From contig CM070502.1 in NCBI GenBank assembly GCA_036346375.1, forward strand, positions 17,584,924-17,648,923: 64,000 nucleotides of DNA, in the 5' to 3' direction. How positions within the stretch are numbered: position 1 is the first letter of the stretch; each line of letters begins with the position of its first letter. This document shows, piece after piece, positions 30,769 through 42,332 of this stretch. Under the pieces are notes generated by a model, which made no database searches, was not told where the DNA came from, and saw only the letters and a program-made list of their open reading frames with translations. The DNA comes from Guadua angustifolia. Its lineage: Eukaryota; Streptophyta; Magnoliopsida; Poales; Poaceae. The position numbers and the translations under genes are program-made.

Positions 30769-32271
30769 CCCTAGCCAAGGATTGAAATCTCGTTTCGCTT
30801 GAAATCTCGGACGTGATTGGAGAACAAAATCTCAAAGAGATTTAGAAATTTTGGATAAATTCCAGATGAATCACAAAAACAAAAATTCAAATTCAGAATT
30901 TTTTAACCGGTTTTGCCGAGATCTCAGCGAGATTTGCCAAGATCCCAACAAAATTGCACCAAGCGAGAAATAACCCAAACAATGTCAAAAAATTTTAAAA
31001 TTTTTCGTGGAGGTTACTGACACATCATTGATATTATCATAAAAATTTCATATTATTATGAAACCTAAGAAATTTTAAAAAATTCAAATATCGCTATTGT
31101 CCTCATAAAATGCTGACTGGTAAGTTTGAACCGAATGAAAAATAAAAAAAAATAATATTAGAAAATTTTGAATTTTTTTGTCCATGGTTTGATACATTAC
31201 TAATATTTTTATAAAATTTTTATATGATGATCAATCTTCATGAATTTTTAAAAATTCGGACAGTGTTACTATTCTGATAAAAGCTTTACAGGCAAACATC
31301 AACCATATGAAATATGGTACAAACTATGTCAGAAAATTTTGAACATTTTTTTGGATAGTCCTGATATAGCATTAATGTTTTTATAAAATTTTCATATAAT
31401 GATAATGCTTCAAGAATTTTCAAAAATTCTCACAGTGCTACGTCCTAATAAAAGTCTGATGATCAATAAATAGATTTGCTTTAACCATAAAAAATGCTTA
31501 AATTTTTTTAAAATTTTTTAGAAGGGTTCTAAGGAAATACTTAAGATCTCATAAAATTTTTGAATCATGATCACACTCCAGTAAATTTATAAAATGCTTA
31601 TAAGTGCACTGTACCATTTATGTTATTTCTATTTTCGATTTTTGAAATATAACAAATGAAGTTCAATGCATACATAGATTTCATTGAGCAAACGAAAAAG
31701 GTTTAATTTTTTTAAAAATTTTATAAAATGGTACTGAGGCAATTATTAAGCTCTCATAAAATTTTTGATCATGATAATACTCGAGAAAATTTATAAAATT
31801 ATGGCAAGCTTACTCTCCCAATTATGTTCATTATGTTTTTGATATTTTAATGATAACAAATGAAGTTATATTATTTTTATTTTTTTTTGTATGATCCAAC
31901 ACTTCTTAGTATGGTACCATAAATTTTTCACATCATGATAAAGCACATAAAATTTTATAAAAATCTGATAGTGTTTCTAAAGTTTTTAAAAAATGTTTCA
32001 AAAATCTGGTTTTCAACAAATTTTCATAGGAGATGACTTTCTTAAGCATTATTGATCAAGTTTTTGGTCAAATCCGATCACAAAATATGATATTCCTATT
32101 CAAAGGTCCGAGATCTCGGTGGTTTATAGCGAGATCTCGTCGAGATATACTAAAATCACTGTAGCAATTCAATTTTTTTGATTTTTTTGACTTCGGCTAG
32201 CATTTCAAATTTTATATATCCACGTCCGGTAAGCGAGATCTTGTGAGAAATTGATGAGATTTTGAACCTTA
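30769..32271. mobile_element. Second inserted element in the tRNA (TE2) with 170-bp repeats
   Basis: Lies between the second (30,761-30,768) and third (32,272-32,278) copies of CTCCCAG. Ends are imperfectly inverted: CCAAGGATTGAAATCTCG near 30,775 and, reversed, TAAGGTTCAAAATCTC at 32,271. Both are followed within 50 bases by GGACGTG. The interior is AT-rich and built of diverged units of about 170 bases. No protein is encoded. A related, shorter copy is at 61,460-61,960. Confidence 0.55.
30990..32040. repeat. Degenerate ~170-bp tandem array
   Basis: About six units start near 30,990, 31,161, 31,332, 31,501, 31,705 and 31,870. Each begins with an AAAATTTT run, followed by a word like 'gtcctgata.a.cattaat', then ATAAAATTTT(C/T)ATAT, 'gatgatca...tc', then 'aaaaattc..acagtg.tac..tcctaataaaa'. 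The spacing is mostly 165-171 bases (one unit about 204). Units are strongly diverged, so the periodicity is old. Confidence 0.6.
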
Positions 32272-32293
32272 CTCCCAGCTGAGCTATCGCCGC
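32272..32293 (-). pseudogene. tRNA-Phe-like pseudogene, 5' half
   Basis: The minus strand reads GCGGCGATAGCTCAGCTGGG then AG. It is the acceptor and D-arm start of plant tRNA-Phe with one base changed in the acceptor. It stops at the word CTCCCAG that is also present at the far side of the insertions, and it continues logically into the half at 28,913-28,864. Confidence 0.75.
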
Positions 32294-32390
32294 TTTCGTT
32301 ATTAGTTCACCTTGTAACTTAAGCGAGGACGAATTGTTAATTTATGGTCCTTCATCCCTTTTCTCCCTCATTACCTTCCCCTCAAATCGA

Positions 32391-32675
32391 AATTTTTTGA
32401 ACCAAAAGTTTTTTGAATTGAAATTTTTCAGAGTTGAAACTTTTTTATTTAAAATTTTTCGAGTTGAAATTTTCTAATTTAAGAATTTTTTATTTAAAAT
32501 TTTCATGCTGAAACTTTCTAAGTTGAAACTTTCTAATTTGAAAATTTCAATTCAAATTTTTTTGAGTTGAAACTTTATAAATTGAATTTTTTGATTTAAA
32601 ATTTTTTGAGTCAAAGCTTTCTAATTTAAAATTTTTTATTTAAACTTTTTTCTTAGTTGTAACTTTTCGAGTTGA
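32391..32675. repeat. AT-rich degenerate short tandem repeat
   Basis: Many imperfect copies of a roughly 15-base word GAGTTGAAACTTTCT alternating with AATTTAAAATTTTTT. No coding content. Confidence 0.6.
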
Positions 32676-32753
32676 ATTACCCTATCCAAATCCCCACCCT
32701 ATCAGACTCAATTGAATGAATAAACATCCGGCAACTCGGCCAAGTTAACGAGT

Positions 32754-33316
32754 AAATCGAGCACTGGCACTGCAGTAAGTACATGTCAGATTGCACTTAA
32801 TTTTCTTTGTTCGTTGCCTTTTGCTTTTTCGGTGTTTTGGAAGGGAGACTGGAGACATACATAAGAAAAACGCTCCTCCTTTTCTCGAGCTCATTCATGT
32901 GATGCACAGGGACAAGGAGAGATAAAACCGCACAAGCGTCAACCATTAGCTAGCTTATCGACTCGACCACGTCTTCCCAGCTTATCCACTGCCGCGCGCA
33001 GGCGATGCGCGGATCGGCACGGCTCGCCGGAAAGTACGAGACCGCGCGCAAATCGAGCACTGGCACTGCAGTAAGTGTCAGATTATTGCACTTAATTTTC
33101 TTTGTTCGTCGCCTTTTGTTTTTTCGGTGTTTTGGAAGGGAGACATACATATGAAAACGCTCCTCCTTTTCTCTCGAGCTCATTCATGTGATGCACAGGG
33201 ACAAGGAGAGACAAGCGTCAACCATTAGCTTATCGACCACGTCTTCCCAGCTTATCCACCGCGCGCGGGCGATCCGCGGCTGGGCACGGCTCGCCGGAAA
33301 GTACGAGACCGCGCGC
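32754..33316. repeat. Tandem duplication of ~270-296 bp
   Basis: Two direct copies, 32,754-33,049 and 33,050-33,316, both starting AAATCGAGCACTGGCACTGC and ending in GTACGAGACCGCGCGC. They differ by small indels. On the minus strand each carries the same peptide-like stretch (AVSYFPASRA, then WISWEDVV), but the frames are short and not evidently a gene. Confidence 0.85.
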
Positions 33317-35165
33317 GACGACCTTGGCGACCCGAGCGTACGTGAGTGCACCGATGAGTGAGACCGATGCACGAGCCCCTCCAAATTTACCAAGATTTGA
33401 CCAAACGAAAGGCTAATTCTTGGAGCAGTTAGGACTTAGGAGTAGTTGCAACGTTCGAACAGTGCACGTAGGCCGGCATTTGCTTTGTACCATCCAACAG
33501 CAATTAGCAGAGGAGGAATATGCAGAGCGGCAGCGGCAGCAGCTGGCCGGCACCAAAGACGGCAAAGGACGTGCGCCACCAGTCTGAGCCTGACCAGTCC
33601 TGTGCTCTGAGATCCGTGCGAACAGCCATTTCCCCGGACGGGTCTCAGTCACGCCGGAGGACCCTTTCGCTTGCTTACATGCACATATCTGCATCCCGCT
33701 GGTTGGCTGCCTTTGCCTGCCTGGGACGCAGAGATATATTCATGTATGCACGTACGCACTTGCTTTGCAGGCGCACGCATGGTGAACAAAAGCAGCACTG
33801 TTTGGGTCGGGTTGCAGCATCCCTAGCCTGTTATTGTAGCTTGTATTTACCACTACTTGTATCTTACCAACGAAACTGTGAAGCAAGTGCTCCTCCAAGT
33901 TTTTCAGAGCTGGTAGAACTGAGAACCTCACAAAGTCCATAGCTGGAGCTCGACTGGGAAGGCCGGGGAAGACCTGTACGTACCCGGATAGCTAGGTAGC
34001 AGTACGTATGTACGCACTTTAGCTACTGACACGCTGCACGCCATGTACTTGGTGAACCGGTAATTAATCACCACCAACTCACATGTACCAGCGTCACTCA
34101 CTCTTATTGGGATCTTGTGAGTTGTGACAAATTTGACCACTTTTTGCAGCCGTCGCCTTACACATTGCCCAGTAATTCCAGTTAATTTACCAGCAGACGC
34201 GCACGTGGATGTTGCTTACGTAGTTACGTTTGCCAGCAGTGTACACTGTATATATATAGTACAACAGGAAACAAGAAATTAACCAGTCTGGCATGCATCA
34301 CCACCAAGTCAAACTTTAGTAGCCTGCTCTGCTGCGAGTTTGTATTGTACGTAGGAAAGGTAGGGCATCTTTACAGTTCAGAGCCCGAGAAGCTGCCTTC
34401 AGCTTTGACACGAATCGAGTCTGCATGTACACCACGGCCTGAACATGTCAGGGGCAAAGGGCCCAGATGCGACGGTAGCGCGACTGTGCAGCTGCAGCGC
34501 CGCAGCCTTTCCTTCCTTTCCCCCTCGGAGCAGAGAGAAGAAAAGAGAGTTCTCAAGAGAGAAAGTAACCGAGGAAAACGGGTATTTTTCCAGTGCTATG
34601 ATTGCTGTAATCTGCTCATGGGATGGAGAACTGAAGATTTCTCGGTGCTGCTCCATCGATCTTCCTAGTTCTTGAACAATCAGCAGGGTCTGAATTGAGC
34701 TCACGAACATTTCGTGCTTCGAAATGAGCAGTGAAAGTGCGGTTAACACTGCAGTTTTGTAGAGGATTCCGTGATATGGAACGAAATGAACCACAAGGAA
34801 TGACAGACAGGTCAATGCAACGTTGTCTTGTAACTAACTGTTAAATGACTTGGCCTGATCATACAGATGCAGATACTAATTGAAACAGGTTCCATGGAAT
34901 CACATTACACAAGTCACAAACTAGAGCAAACGACAAGCTAATACATGCAGCTGGAATGTGAGATCTAAGGACTCGTATTTACAGTTAGCGCTTAGCACCT
35001 AGCACGTCGGCAATCTTCACCAAATCGTAGAAAGAACTCATAACGATCGACAGATAGAGAAGCGCACGCTCCAAGTTTCCAATCCAGATTCCAGAACACT
35101 CCCAAGAACAGACGGACACCAATGCACGCACGTAACACACGTGTCAGAACTCTGAAGCTGCGGAG
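33317..35165. other. Intergenic, 3' side of the TCP gene; no gene seen
   Basis: Mixed composition and short frames on both strands without recognisable domains. The part nearest 35,165 should be the TCP 3' UTR. I see no repeat with clear ends here. Confidence 0.4.
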
Positions 35166-35789
35166 TCAGCGGGACTCCTCCTCCGCGCGCCTGGCGGCGC
35201 CGGAGAGCGCGGCGAGTAGGTTGAGGTGGTGGTGGTGGGCCTGCGCCATCGGCACGTACGCCGCCTGTACCTCCAGCGGCGAGAAGCCCCACGCGTCAGG
35301 ACGCGGCGCCGGCAGCGCCGCCCAGAACGCGGACGCGGCGTCCGCTGCGCCGACGGCGTCGCTGTCCTGGCGCGGGCGCTTGCCGAGGAGGGTTTGCTGG
35401 TGGGAGGAAGAGGTGGATGGCGCGGAGGAGGAGACGAAGGCGGAGGGGGTGGTGCCGGACCCCGTGGCGGCGAGGATGGAGGGCTCGGCCTGGCGGAGCA
35501 GCCACTCGATGGTCTGGCCGTCGGACTTGAGCCCCAGCTCGCGGGTGAGCTGGAACACCCGCGCCGCGCACACGATCGGCATGCGCACGCGCCGCCCGCG
35601 CCCGTTCACCTTGCTGTGCCGGTCCTTGCCGCCGCCCTGGGCCCCCGCGCCAGCCTTCTTGCTAGTCGCGGGAGCCAAGCCGGCGTCGGTTGGCGCAGTG
35701 GCGGCCGCCACCGTGCACGTCGGCATCGGCAAAGGCTGGTAGACGCGGAAAGTGGCGGCGGCGGCAGCGGCAACGTCGCGGGAGGCCAT
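35166..35789 (-). CDS. Class I TCP transcription factor (PCF type)
   Basis: 207 residues from ATG at 35,789 (MASRDVAAAAAATFRVYQPL), single exon. The basic helix-loop-helix TCP domain is at about residues 46-105: KDRHSKVNGRGRRVRMPIVC, AARVFQLTRELGLKSDGQTI, EWLLRQAEPSILAATGSGTT. The basic region lacks the four-residue insertion of class II proteins, so this is class I (PCF), close to the TCP7/TCP21 type. Class I TCPs bind GTGGGNCC-like sites in promoters of growth genes and act in the nucleus. The C-terminal part is Ala/Ser/Pro-rich with a His run (QAHHHHLNLL). An in-frame extension upstream of the ATG is 5' UTR: it contains a GA/CT run and a TATA box lies beyond it. No lesions are seen. Confidence 0.93.
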   Translation of the reverse strand: MASRDVAAAAAATFRVYQPLPMPTCTVAAATAPTDAGLAPATSKKAGAGAQGGGKDRHSKVNGRGRRVRMPIVCAARVFQLTRELGLKSDGQTIEWLLRQAEPSILAATGSGTTPSAFVSSSAPSTSSSHQQTLLGKRPRQDSDAVGAADAASAFWAALPAPRPDAWGFSPLEVQAAYVPMAQAHHHHLNLLAALSGAARRAEEESR

Positions 35790-35812
35790 GGTGTTTGTTC
35801 CGTTGTTGGGGA

Positions 35813-35832
35813 GAGAGAGAGAGAGAGAGAGA
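35813..35832. repeat. GA/CT microsatellite in the TCP 5' UTR
   Basis: About ten GA units, reading CT on the coding strand, 24-43 bases upstream of the TCP start codon. CT-rich leaders are common in plant genes. Confidence 0.85.
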
Positions 35833-35905
35833 CAGAGTGAGGTGGTGATGGTGGACCTGTGGGGTTCGAGAGGTTTTGAGCTGATGGAGAGAGGGACGCG
35901 GCGGA

Positions 35906-35917
35906 CATATTTATAAT
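35906..35917 (-). promoter_or_regulatory. TATA box of the TCP gene
   Basis: The minus strand reads CATTATAAATATG about 120 bases upstream of the ATG, giving a 5' UTR of about 90 bases that includes the CT run. Confidence 0.65.
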
Positions 35918-36183
35918 GGAGTTTGACGTAGACTTGCACAGTTTTATGCTGCGTATTTTACCATGGTATTGTTCCTTTTCCTATGTAGTAACAGTGCATA
36001 TACTGTATACATGTGTGATTCGTACAATCGTACTCTCTAATATGCATGTGTGTCTGCTAGGATGCAGCATGTTTCATGCAGCCATACAACTGCGGCACAA
36101 ACGCCAAACCAGACAGGTTCGATGCAGCTAGCTACGAATTCATAACGAAAGCGTACAGTATATACACTGGTTTTATCCATATG

Positions 36184-39100
36184 TGTGAGACCCCGTTCTG
36201 ATGAACAGGAACCTCCATGTGATTACTGTGCTATTCCCTGGATCAGTAGCTAGCACTTACATGTTTACAACAATTGGAAATCACAACCATACCTTAATAA
36301 TTAAGCGGAAACGATAATATAAAGAAATATTACAACTCAGAGAATAAAGCAGCAAAAGAAGCTATAACTTGCAGTTTGCCCATCCAATCCCGCAGGCAAC
36401 TGACCAGGCATAAACTTCAGATAGAATACGATGAAGAAAAATCCGCAACTTACGCATTTAAAAGAGACTCGAAGTCGCTTAGCAAACACCTACAATACAT
36501 GCAGGCCATTTCAAAGGAGGCTACCACAGTTAATTTGCATAAAGCGAATTTGCGTTGTAAATCAAGTTATTTGCAAACGGAATTTAAAAGAGCAAGTTTA
36601 ATTGATAGCAAATATGTAAAGCATAAATAACACTCACCGCCCTCCATGACGTGAGCGACGAATCAATCATCGCCAATACATGGCACATATCCAGCTTCTT
36701 TGTCCACAGAGGCAACAAAATGATTCCAATACTTGCCCACATAGGTATAGCATTGGGTCATCTGGGTAAGCTAACTCGTAAAATAAACCCTTTTGGAAAT
36801 AATAAAACATTTAACTCGTGCAAGTTCACCAAGACACCCATGACCGCTGCACGGCTAATCAATTAGATTTAAACTCGCAGAGGTGTACAATCTGTACCCA
36901 CAAGGAATGATCCACTCACCACGTCACCGTGGATCGCCATACAAGAGTATGCGAATGAGCGATCATACATAGTCATTAAATTCCTAGACAAGGCTTTACC
37001 CTCACCGGACGTTAACCTCGCCCGAAACAGAGACACTCACCCAAGCCGTGGATCCACATTTATCACACCCAACACCACGCTCTGTCCATGGCAAGGCGCA
37101 TACCACATACACCGCCAGCAATTACCCATACGAACCGCATGGAAGCCCTCACAAGCAATCCGCACTCGAATGCCTCCGCTTAGCTCCCGCCTACCAATGA
37201 GCAAAGCCATGTCTAAACAATTTAATAGGCTAATAACCCATCCTCACCCTCGTGGTTTGTACGGATTTTCTTGGATCATACAACACGACGCTCGGTCCTT
37301 AGTTGTGACACGGCGACACTTCACCCTACACTACGTGCAATTACTTCGCAGACAACCGGCTATTGCCAATAATCGCCCGCATCAACACATAGTTTTCTTT
37401 TGGGTTTTTAATCAAAGTACCCACCACCAACAAAGGATATTTTCAATGTTTTCAGAAACAATTATTGAGTTGATCATGTACATCATTGATTCTAAAGCAT
37501 GACTACATGAATAAAATGAACGATCAAAGGAGATTCACAAGACAACAGTATAACTACTAATCCACAAGATAGCAATTTACATAAAGTAATCGCATGCATA
37601 AAACAATTTGATGCACAAAAGGAATATAAAATATCGATCAATATGGTCAAAGGATGCTTGCCTTGCTTAATTATTGCTTACTTACGAAGACGAGGATTGC
37701 GGTTTAAAGACGACGATGAAAACAAAGAACGCCGGGTTCTACACGATCAACGAAATAACGCAAAAACACTAACTTCAATAAGAGCGAAAGAAATAGATAG
37801 CAAAACAAATAAACTCTTTACAAGAACAGGATTGCTCTTTATGAATTTATTAATCTTGTTTTACTTAATTCAAGATGCTAAAATTGGTTAAGATTAATAG
37901 AATAAATCACTAGTTACAAAGTTCCTTGATTCACTATTCATAATATGAGTTCTGAAATTTCTATAATACTTACGCTTTTGCTCTATTAGGATTCGTGGTC
38001 AAAGCAAGATAGATCTACCGATTTAGGCTATCGGACTAACTTACCGATATTTGGGAAGGTTCTCGTGATAAAAATAACTTAACTATGTGTTTCATCATTC
38101 TTACCGATTCATTTTATAAGGTTCGTAAAACTTAACACTTAAGGTTATTTGGCTATTAGGTTTAATATGTAAACCTTAGCAAAATGAGATTATCTTTTAT
38201 AATGGGGTAGTCTATACTTTGTATGACAATCCTAACTTAATTCCATAAATTTTAGGCTTTAGCCGATACATTATAATCATTGTTTAAAAGGCTTAAGTGG
38301 CATTGTAAAGTTAACGTTATTCGAATCGCCAAAAAGTGAATCAAAAGGTTATCGCTTAAGGGTTTTGATCTGATGAGATTAATATGCAAACCTTAATGGA
38401 ATATGATTCTTTTTACAGAATATGGTAGTATAAACTTTGTAGAGTGTTACTAAACTGATTTTACTGATTTTAGTACTTGGATGAGTTATTTTATCTATTG
38501 TTGAAATAGACTAATTGACCACATTTGAAACCTTAAATCGCCAACTACATATTGAGTTTGCAGTACTACATTACACATGATCCTTAATTCATTCTTCGTG
38601 TTAGCGTGTAGAGATCCTAGAAATGATTTAAAGTTGGTTTGGCATTATTTTAGCTTTAATTGCAATAGGTTATCTATTTACTTATTGTTATAATTAATAT
38701 TTTCTTTCATTAAAAGAATGCGTTTAAGCTTTATCCTAACTATTTTTGCATACCCTTACTGTTTCAGAACTTATTCAAAATGTTGTTACCATTTTATGAG
38801 CTATCATGCTACTATTCTTACTAATGTTCACACTAAGGTCTCATTAATGGTCACAATGCAATACATAAACTTAGTTCCAAATATTTAATATCTCGGCATG
38901 ATCTGCCTCATTGAAATCCCGTAGCACATAATCATTTCTTATATGATTTTATGAACTATTATACCCTCATTTCTATTAAGGGCCATAATAGGGTTCCTTA
39001 AGGGTTATGAAACAATTAAGTTAAATTGAGTTCAATCATTATAGGATTTTACATTTCGGGTTTATCATGATTCCAGAGACAACAAGAACTTATTTTATGA

Positions 39101-40875
39101 TTGTAAGAATTATATTTTCTATGCAAGCAATAATATACATAATTGAGCTTATTCAAATCTTAAATTTTCATAATTGCTTTGTGACTCTGAATTTAATGTT
39201 TTTGGATATTTAAATACATTATGATCCTAGCTTCAGATTAATATTTATCTCACCATTTCAGTTACTATTATTCACAATTTCTCATTAAAATCATATTAGC
39301 ATTATAACCATGGTTTAATATAAATAATTATTCTGCAGTCAAGAATTAAATGTTTTACATATTTATATTCTTCTTGATTTTAGATGAATATACAAATTTA
39401 TTTTATCGAATTGAAGTAATATTGCAACAGATATCGCTAATTGATTATCAAGTGAATTTGAGAATCATCGAAAACCTAAAATACGCTTTTCGAGACAAAA
39501 GGCGCTAACTAACCGAGCTTCTCCTACCTCCCGCTCGGCTCACAGAGTGAAGACAGAAACAGGGAGCATCTAGGGCTTGGCGCAGGGCACTCCGCGATCT
39601 TCCCATGAGGCGACAGACCAGAGGGAGATCTCGACGAGGCGATCCGTGGGTGAAGTCAATTGCCGGGAGAGATACCACAATGGCCTCCAAGCTCGAAATG
39701 GCAATTATGGCGTGACTCGGTGGAGAAGAGAAATCGAGCATGAGGGCTCGAATTGGTAGCATGTATGGCATCACGGGTATCAAGGAGTTCATCTCGCACT
39801 CTTCCGACCGGAGAGTGGCCGAGAGTCCCGGCCACTGTGCCGGCCATGGAGAAGAAGAGGCAAGACGGAGTAGCAACATTTCGCATGGAGGGCTCAAGAA
39901 ATGTTGAGGGCTTTGATCGCCAGTGTTCGGTGATGCACTGCAAGAGGATTTGGGAATGGTCGCCTCCTTGCTTGATTTCCCTGCCTCAGAGCTTCTCGGG
40001 AATGGCGGCAATGCAGGGAGTTTCATGTGCTAGCTTGAGGAGAAGGAAGAAGGAGTGGAGGGAATGAAGAGGAGGTCCTTAAGGTGTGGTTTGTAGTCAA
40101 GATTTGCAAGCAATGAGTGGGATTCGTGGCGGTGATCGCCGGGTAGTGCGCCACCTGCTTCCAGAGAATCGGCCCACTTCGGCCCGACAAGCAGAGAAGA
40201 GGAGATGAGGTCAAGAGTGGGACCCACATGGCGAGAAAGAGAGGCAAGAAATTGGCTTAAGGATTGACTCTTGAAAGTGCACTAATCTTGCATTAATTCA
40301 CCAAATTAATCTTCATAAGAGACTTTTATACTTTTTGTGCATTCTCTTCCGAAGTAGATGATCTCCAAAAAAGTTTAGATCGAAATAATTCAGAGATTAT
40401 TTACTAAAATTTTGACATGCTGACAATGCATGTGATTTTAATTTCGATTTTGAATTATCGACAATTCAATTATGTTTACAACTTTTGAAACTTTGTTTTT
40501 CAAATTGATTTGAACTAAGTATTCTTATGTAAAAATTTTAGCTCAAGATATTGCTTCAGAATTTATTAAAATTCGACAATACATTATTTTGATTTAAGAG
40601 TTGTCTTCCCATTTTATCTCTTCAATATTTTATGCATAAAATCTCAATTGTCGATAAAAATGATTTAATTGAATGATCGGGTTCTCATGGCAATTTTCTT
40701 GGATTCAGATAATGTTTGGAGGATTTTCATTCTTTATTTCTATTTGTTGGATTTTCATGCAAAGAATAAATCCAAAGAAATCCAAATAAAATTCAATAAT
40801 GTTAAGAACTCAGAAATAAATATTTTCAATTTTAAAATATTTATTTCTACTTTATTGAATTTTCAGGATGTTACA
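36184..40875 (-). mobile_element. 4.7-kb solo LTR with ATATG target duplication
   Basis: On the minus strand it starts TGTAACATCCTGAAAATTC at 40,875 and ends GGGGTCTCACA at 36,184, a TG...CA structure. ATATG directly flanks both ends (36,179-36,183 and 40,876-40,880), a 5-bp target duplication. No gag or pol is inside, so it is a solo LTR or a very long non-coding derivative. A GC-richer block (39,500-40,250) aligns inversely with 62,440-62,990 of a second copy, where a TATA box is clear. Between about 38,000 and 39,480 it is some 1.1 kb longer than that copy, so another insertion is likely there. Confidence 0.8.
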
Positions 40876-40880
40876 ATATG

Positions 40881-41406
40881 TAATGTAAGCACTACGAATC
40901 CAGAGAGAGAAAAACGATCATGGATGAGAGGATGAGAGGACGAGAAAGGGAGGGAGGGGGTAGAGGAGGGCGAGAGCCAAGCGGCGGTACTGTAACCATC
41001 GAGGGGGCATGGCACGTGGGAATCTGGGTCCAGTAGCTCTCACTTTGCTGGAATCTGCAGGTCTTTTACAAATAGCGGCAACCCTACCATCGTATCACAT
41101 CATACACAAGATTAGACAGGTACGAGCTTATAATATCTTATCTTTTATGGGTTGTGAAACCGTGAAACAAATCAACTGTGGAGGCACGGGGACCTGAGAT
41201 CTTGGATTTCACTGCATGCCTTCTTTCCCTTCTCATGCTCGGCAGCAGAAAATCGATGAGTCTGTATGGTATGGGCAAAGGCAAATATCAAGCGCACAGC
41301 ACTAGGAATCGTTTTCAATCAAAAAGCTCAACGACGGCAGACATCGGATGATGGGGGCTACTGCTGAGGCCGCAGGAAATTTTGCTCTTGGCCTACTGAA
41401 AATCGT
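40881..41406. other. Intergenic, no gene seen
   Basis: Purine-rich start (GGGAGGGAGGGGG near 40,950) and otherwise unremarkable. Directly followed by the target duplication of a LINE. Confidence 0.4.
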
Positions 41407-41421
41407 TATCATGCATGTCAT

Positions 41422-42317
41422 TTTTTTTAGATAAAGGATATTTAATCCGGTCTCTGCCAAAGCACACAACCGAAGTTCATATAAGAAGACAAACCATAGA
41501 GCTGAAAAGATAATAAAACAGAGAGAACAAAAATCAAAAGCAAATTCTATTATTGCTTATCCATCCATTCTTGGCAAAAATATGCAACGCAACAACCTCC
41601 AACGCTCGCTCACCATTCGGATGGTCTCTCGTTGGTCTCGCATCGCAATAATGCCCGAATCGAGCCAAGATATACCGAAAGTAGCTCGCATAAAAGAAGA
41701 ATAACGTTTGTTTTGAAAAATGAGATCATTACGTGCACCAAATCGCCCATAATATAGCAGCCCCAACAAGAATCAATCGCTTAGCGACTTGTCAATGCCG
41801 CTAACCACCTACCCAACATATGCGACATAGATCACAAGGGAAAGGCCGGTAGCAATATAAACAACACGCCAAATAGAACGTGAATGATGGCAATCAAAAA
41901 TAGATGTCTTATTGTTTCATTACAATTACGTAAACAACATTGTTGATCCCTACCCAATTCCTTTTAGCCGATTGTCCTTTGTTAAAATTATTCCTTCAGT
42001 AATACCAAAGGAAAATTTTAATTTTAAAGGAATTTTCAACTTCCAAATAAACTTATCGCAGAAAAGGGATTCCGTGGTTCATAAAATACCCATACATTGA
42101 ATCTAACGAGAACCGACCATTTCTATGTAAACCCCAGATAAAAATGTCCCTACCATCAAGAAGTCGGCAATTGGCTATTTTAGCGACTAAAGTATACCAT
42201 GCCGCCAATTTATCCCCAAAGTAATCGATTTAAAATGAATATTAGGTGGCAACGAGTCATAACCTCTGCCACAGTAATATGAGGATGACGAGCAATGGTA
42301 TACAAACTAGAAATTGA
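41422..42317 (-). mobile_element. 5'-truncated LINE fragment with 15-bp target duplication
   Basis: Flanked by TATCATGCATGTCAT at 41,407-41,421 and 42,318-42,332. A run of T at 41,421-41,428 is the poly-A tail on the minus strand. Minus-strand pieces such as GNGRFSL, MNHGIPF, IKIFLWYY, RSIWRVVYIATG and RNDLIFQNKRYSSFMRA are the zf-RVT and C-terminal part of an L1 ORF2. It has many frameshifts and no RT core. Confidence 0.88.
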
Positions 42318-42332
42318 TATCATGCATGTCAT

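Noticed and set aside
33413..33942. Overlapping frames of 93-140 codons on both strands near 33.4-33.9 kb
   Set aside because: No domain, no consistent start context, and antisense overlap typical of chance frames in GC-moderate DNA.
35122..35840. Long plus-strand frames (204-206 codons) opposite the TCP gene
   Set aside because: They are the mirror of GC-rich TCP coding sequence; only the minus strand shows the TCP domain.
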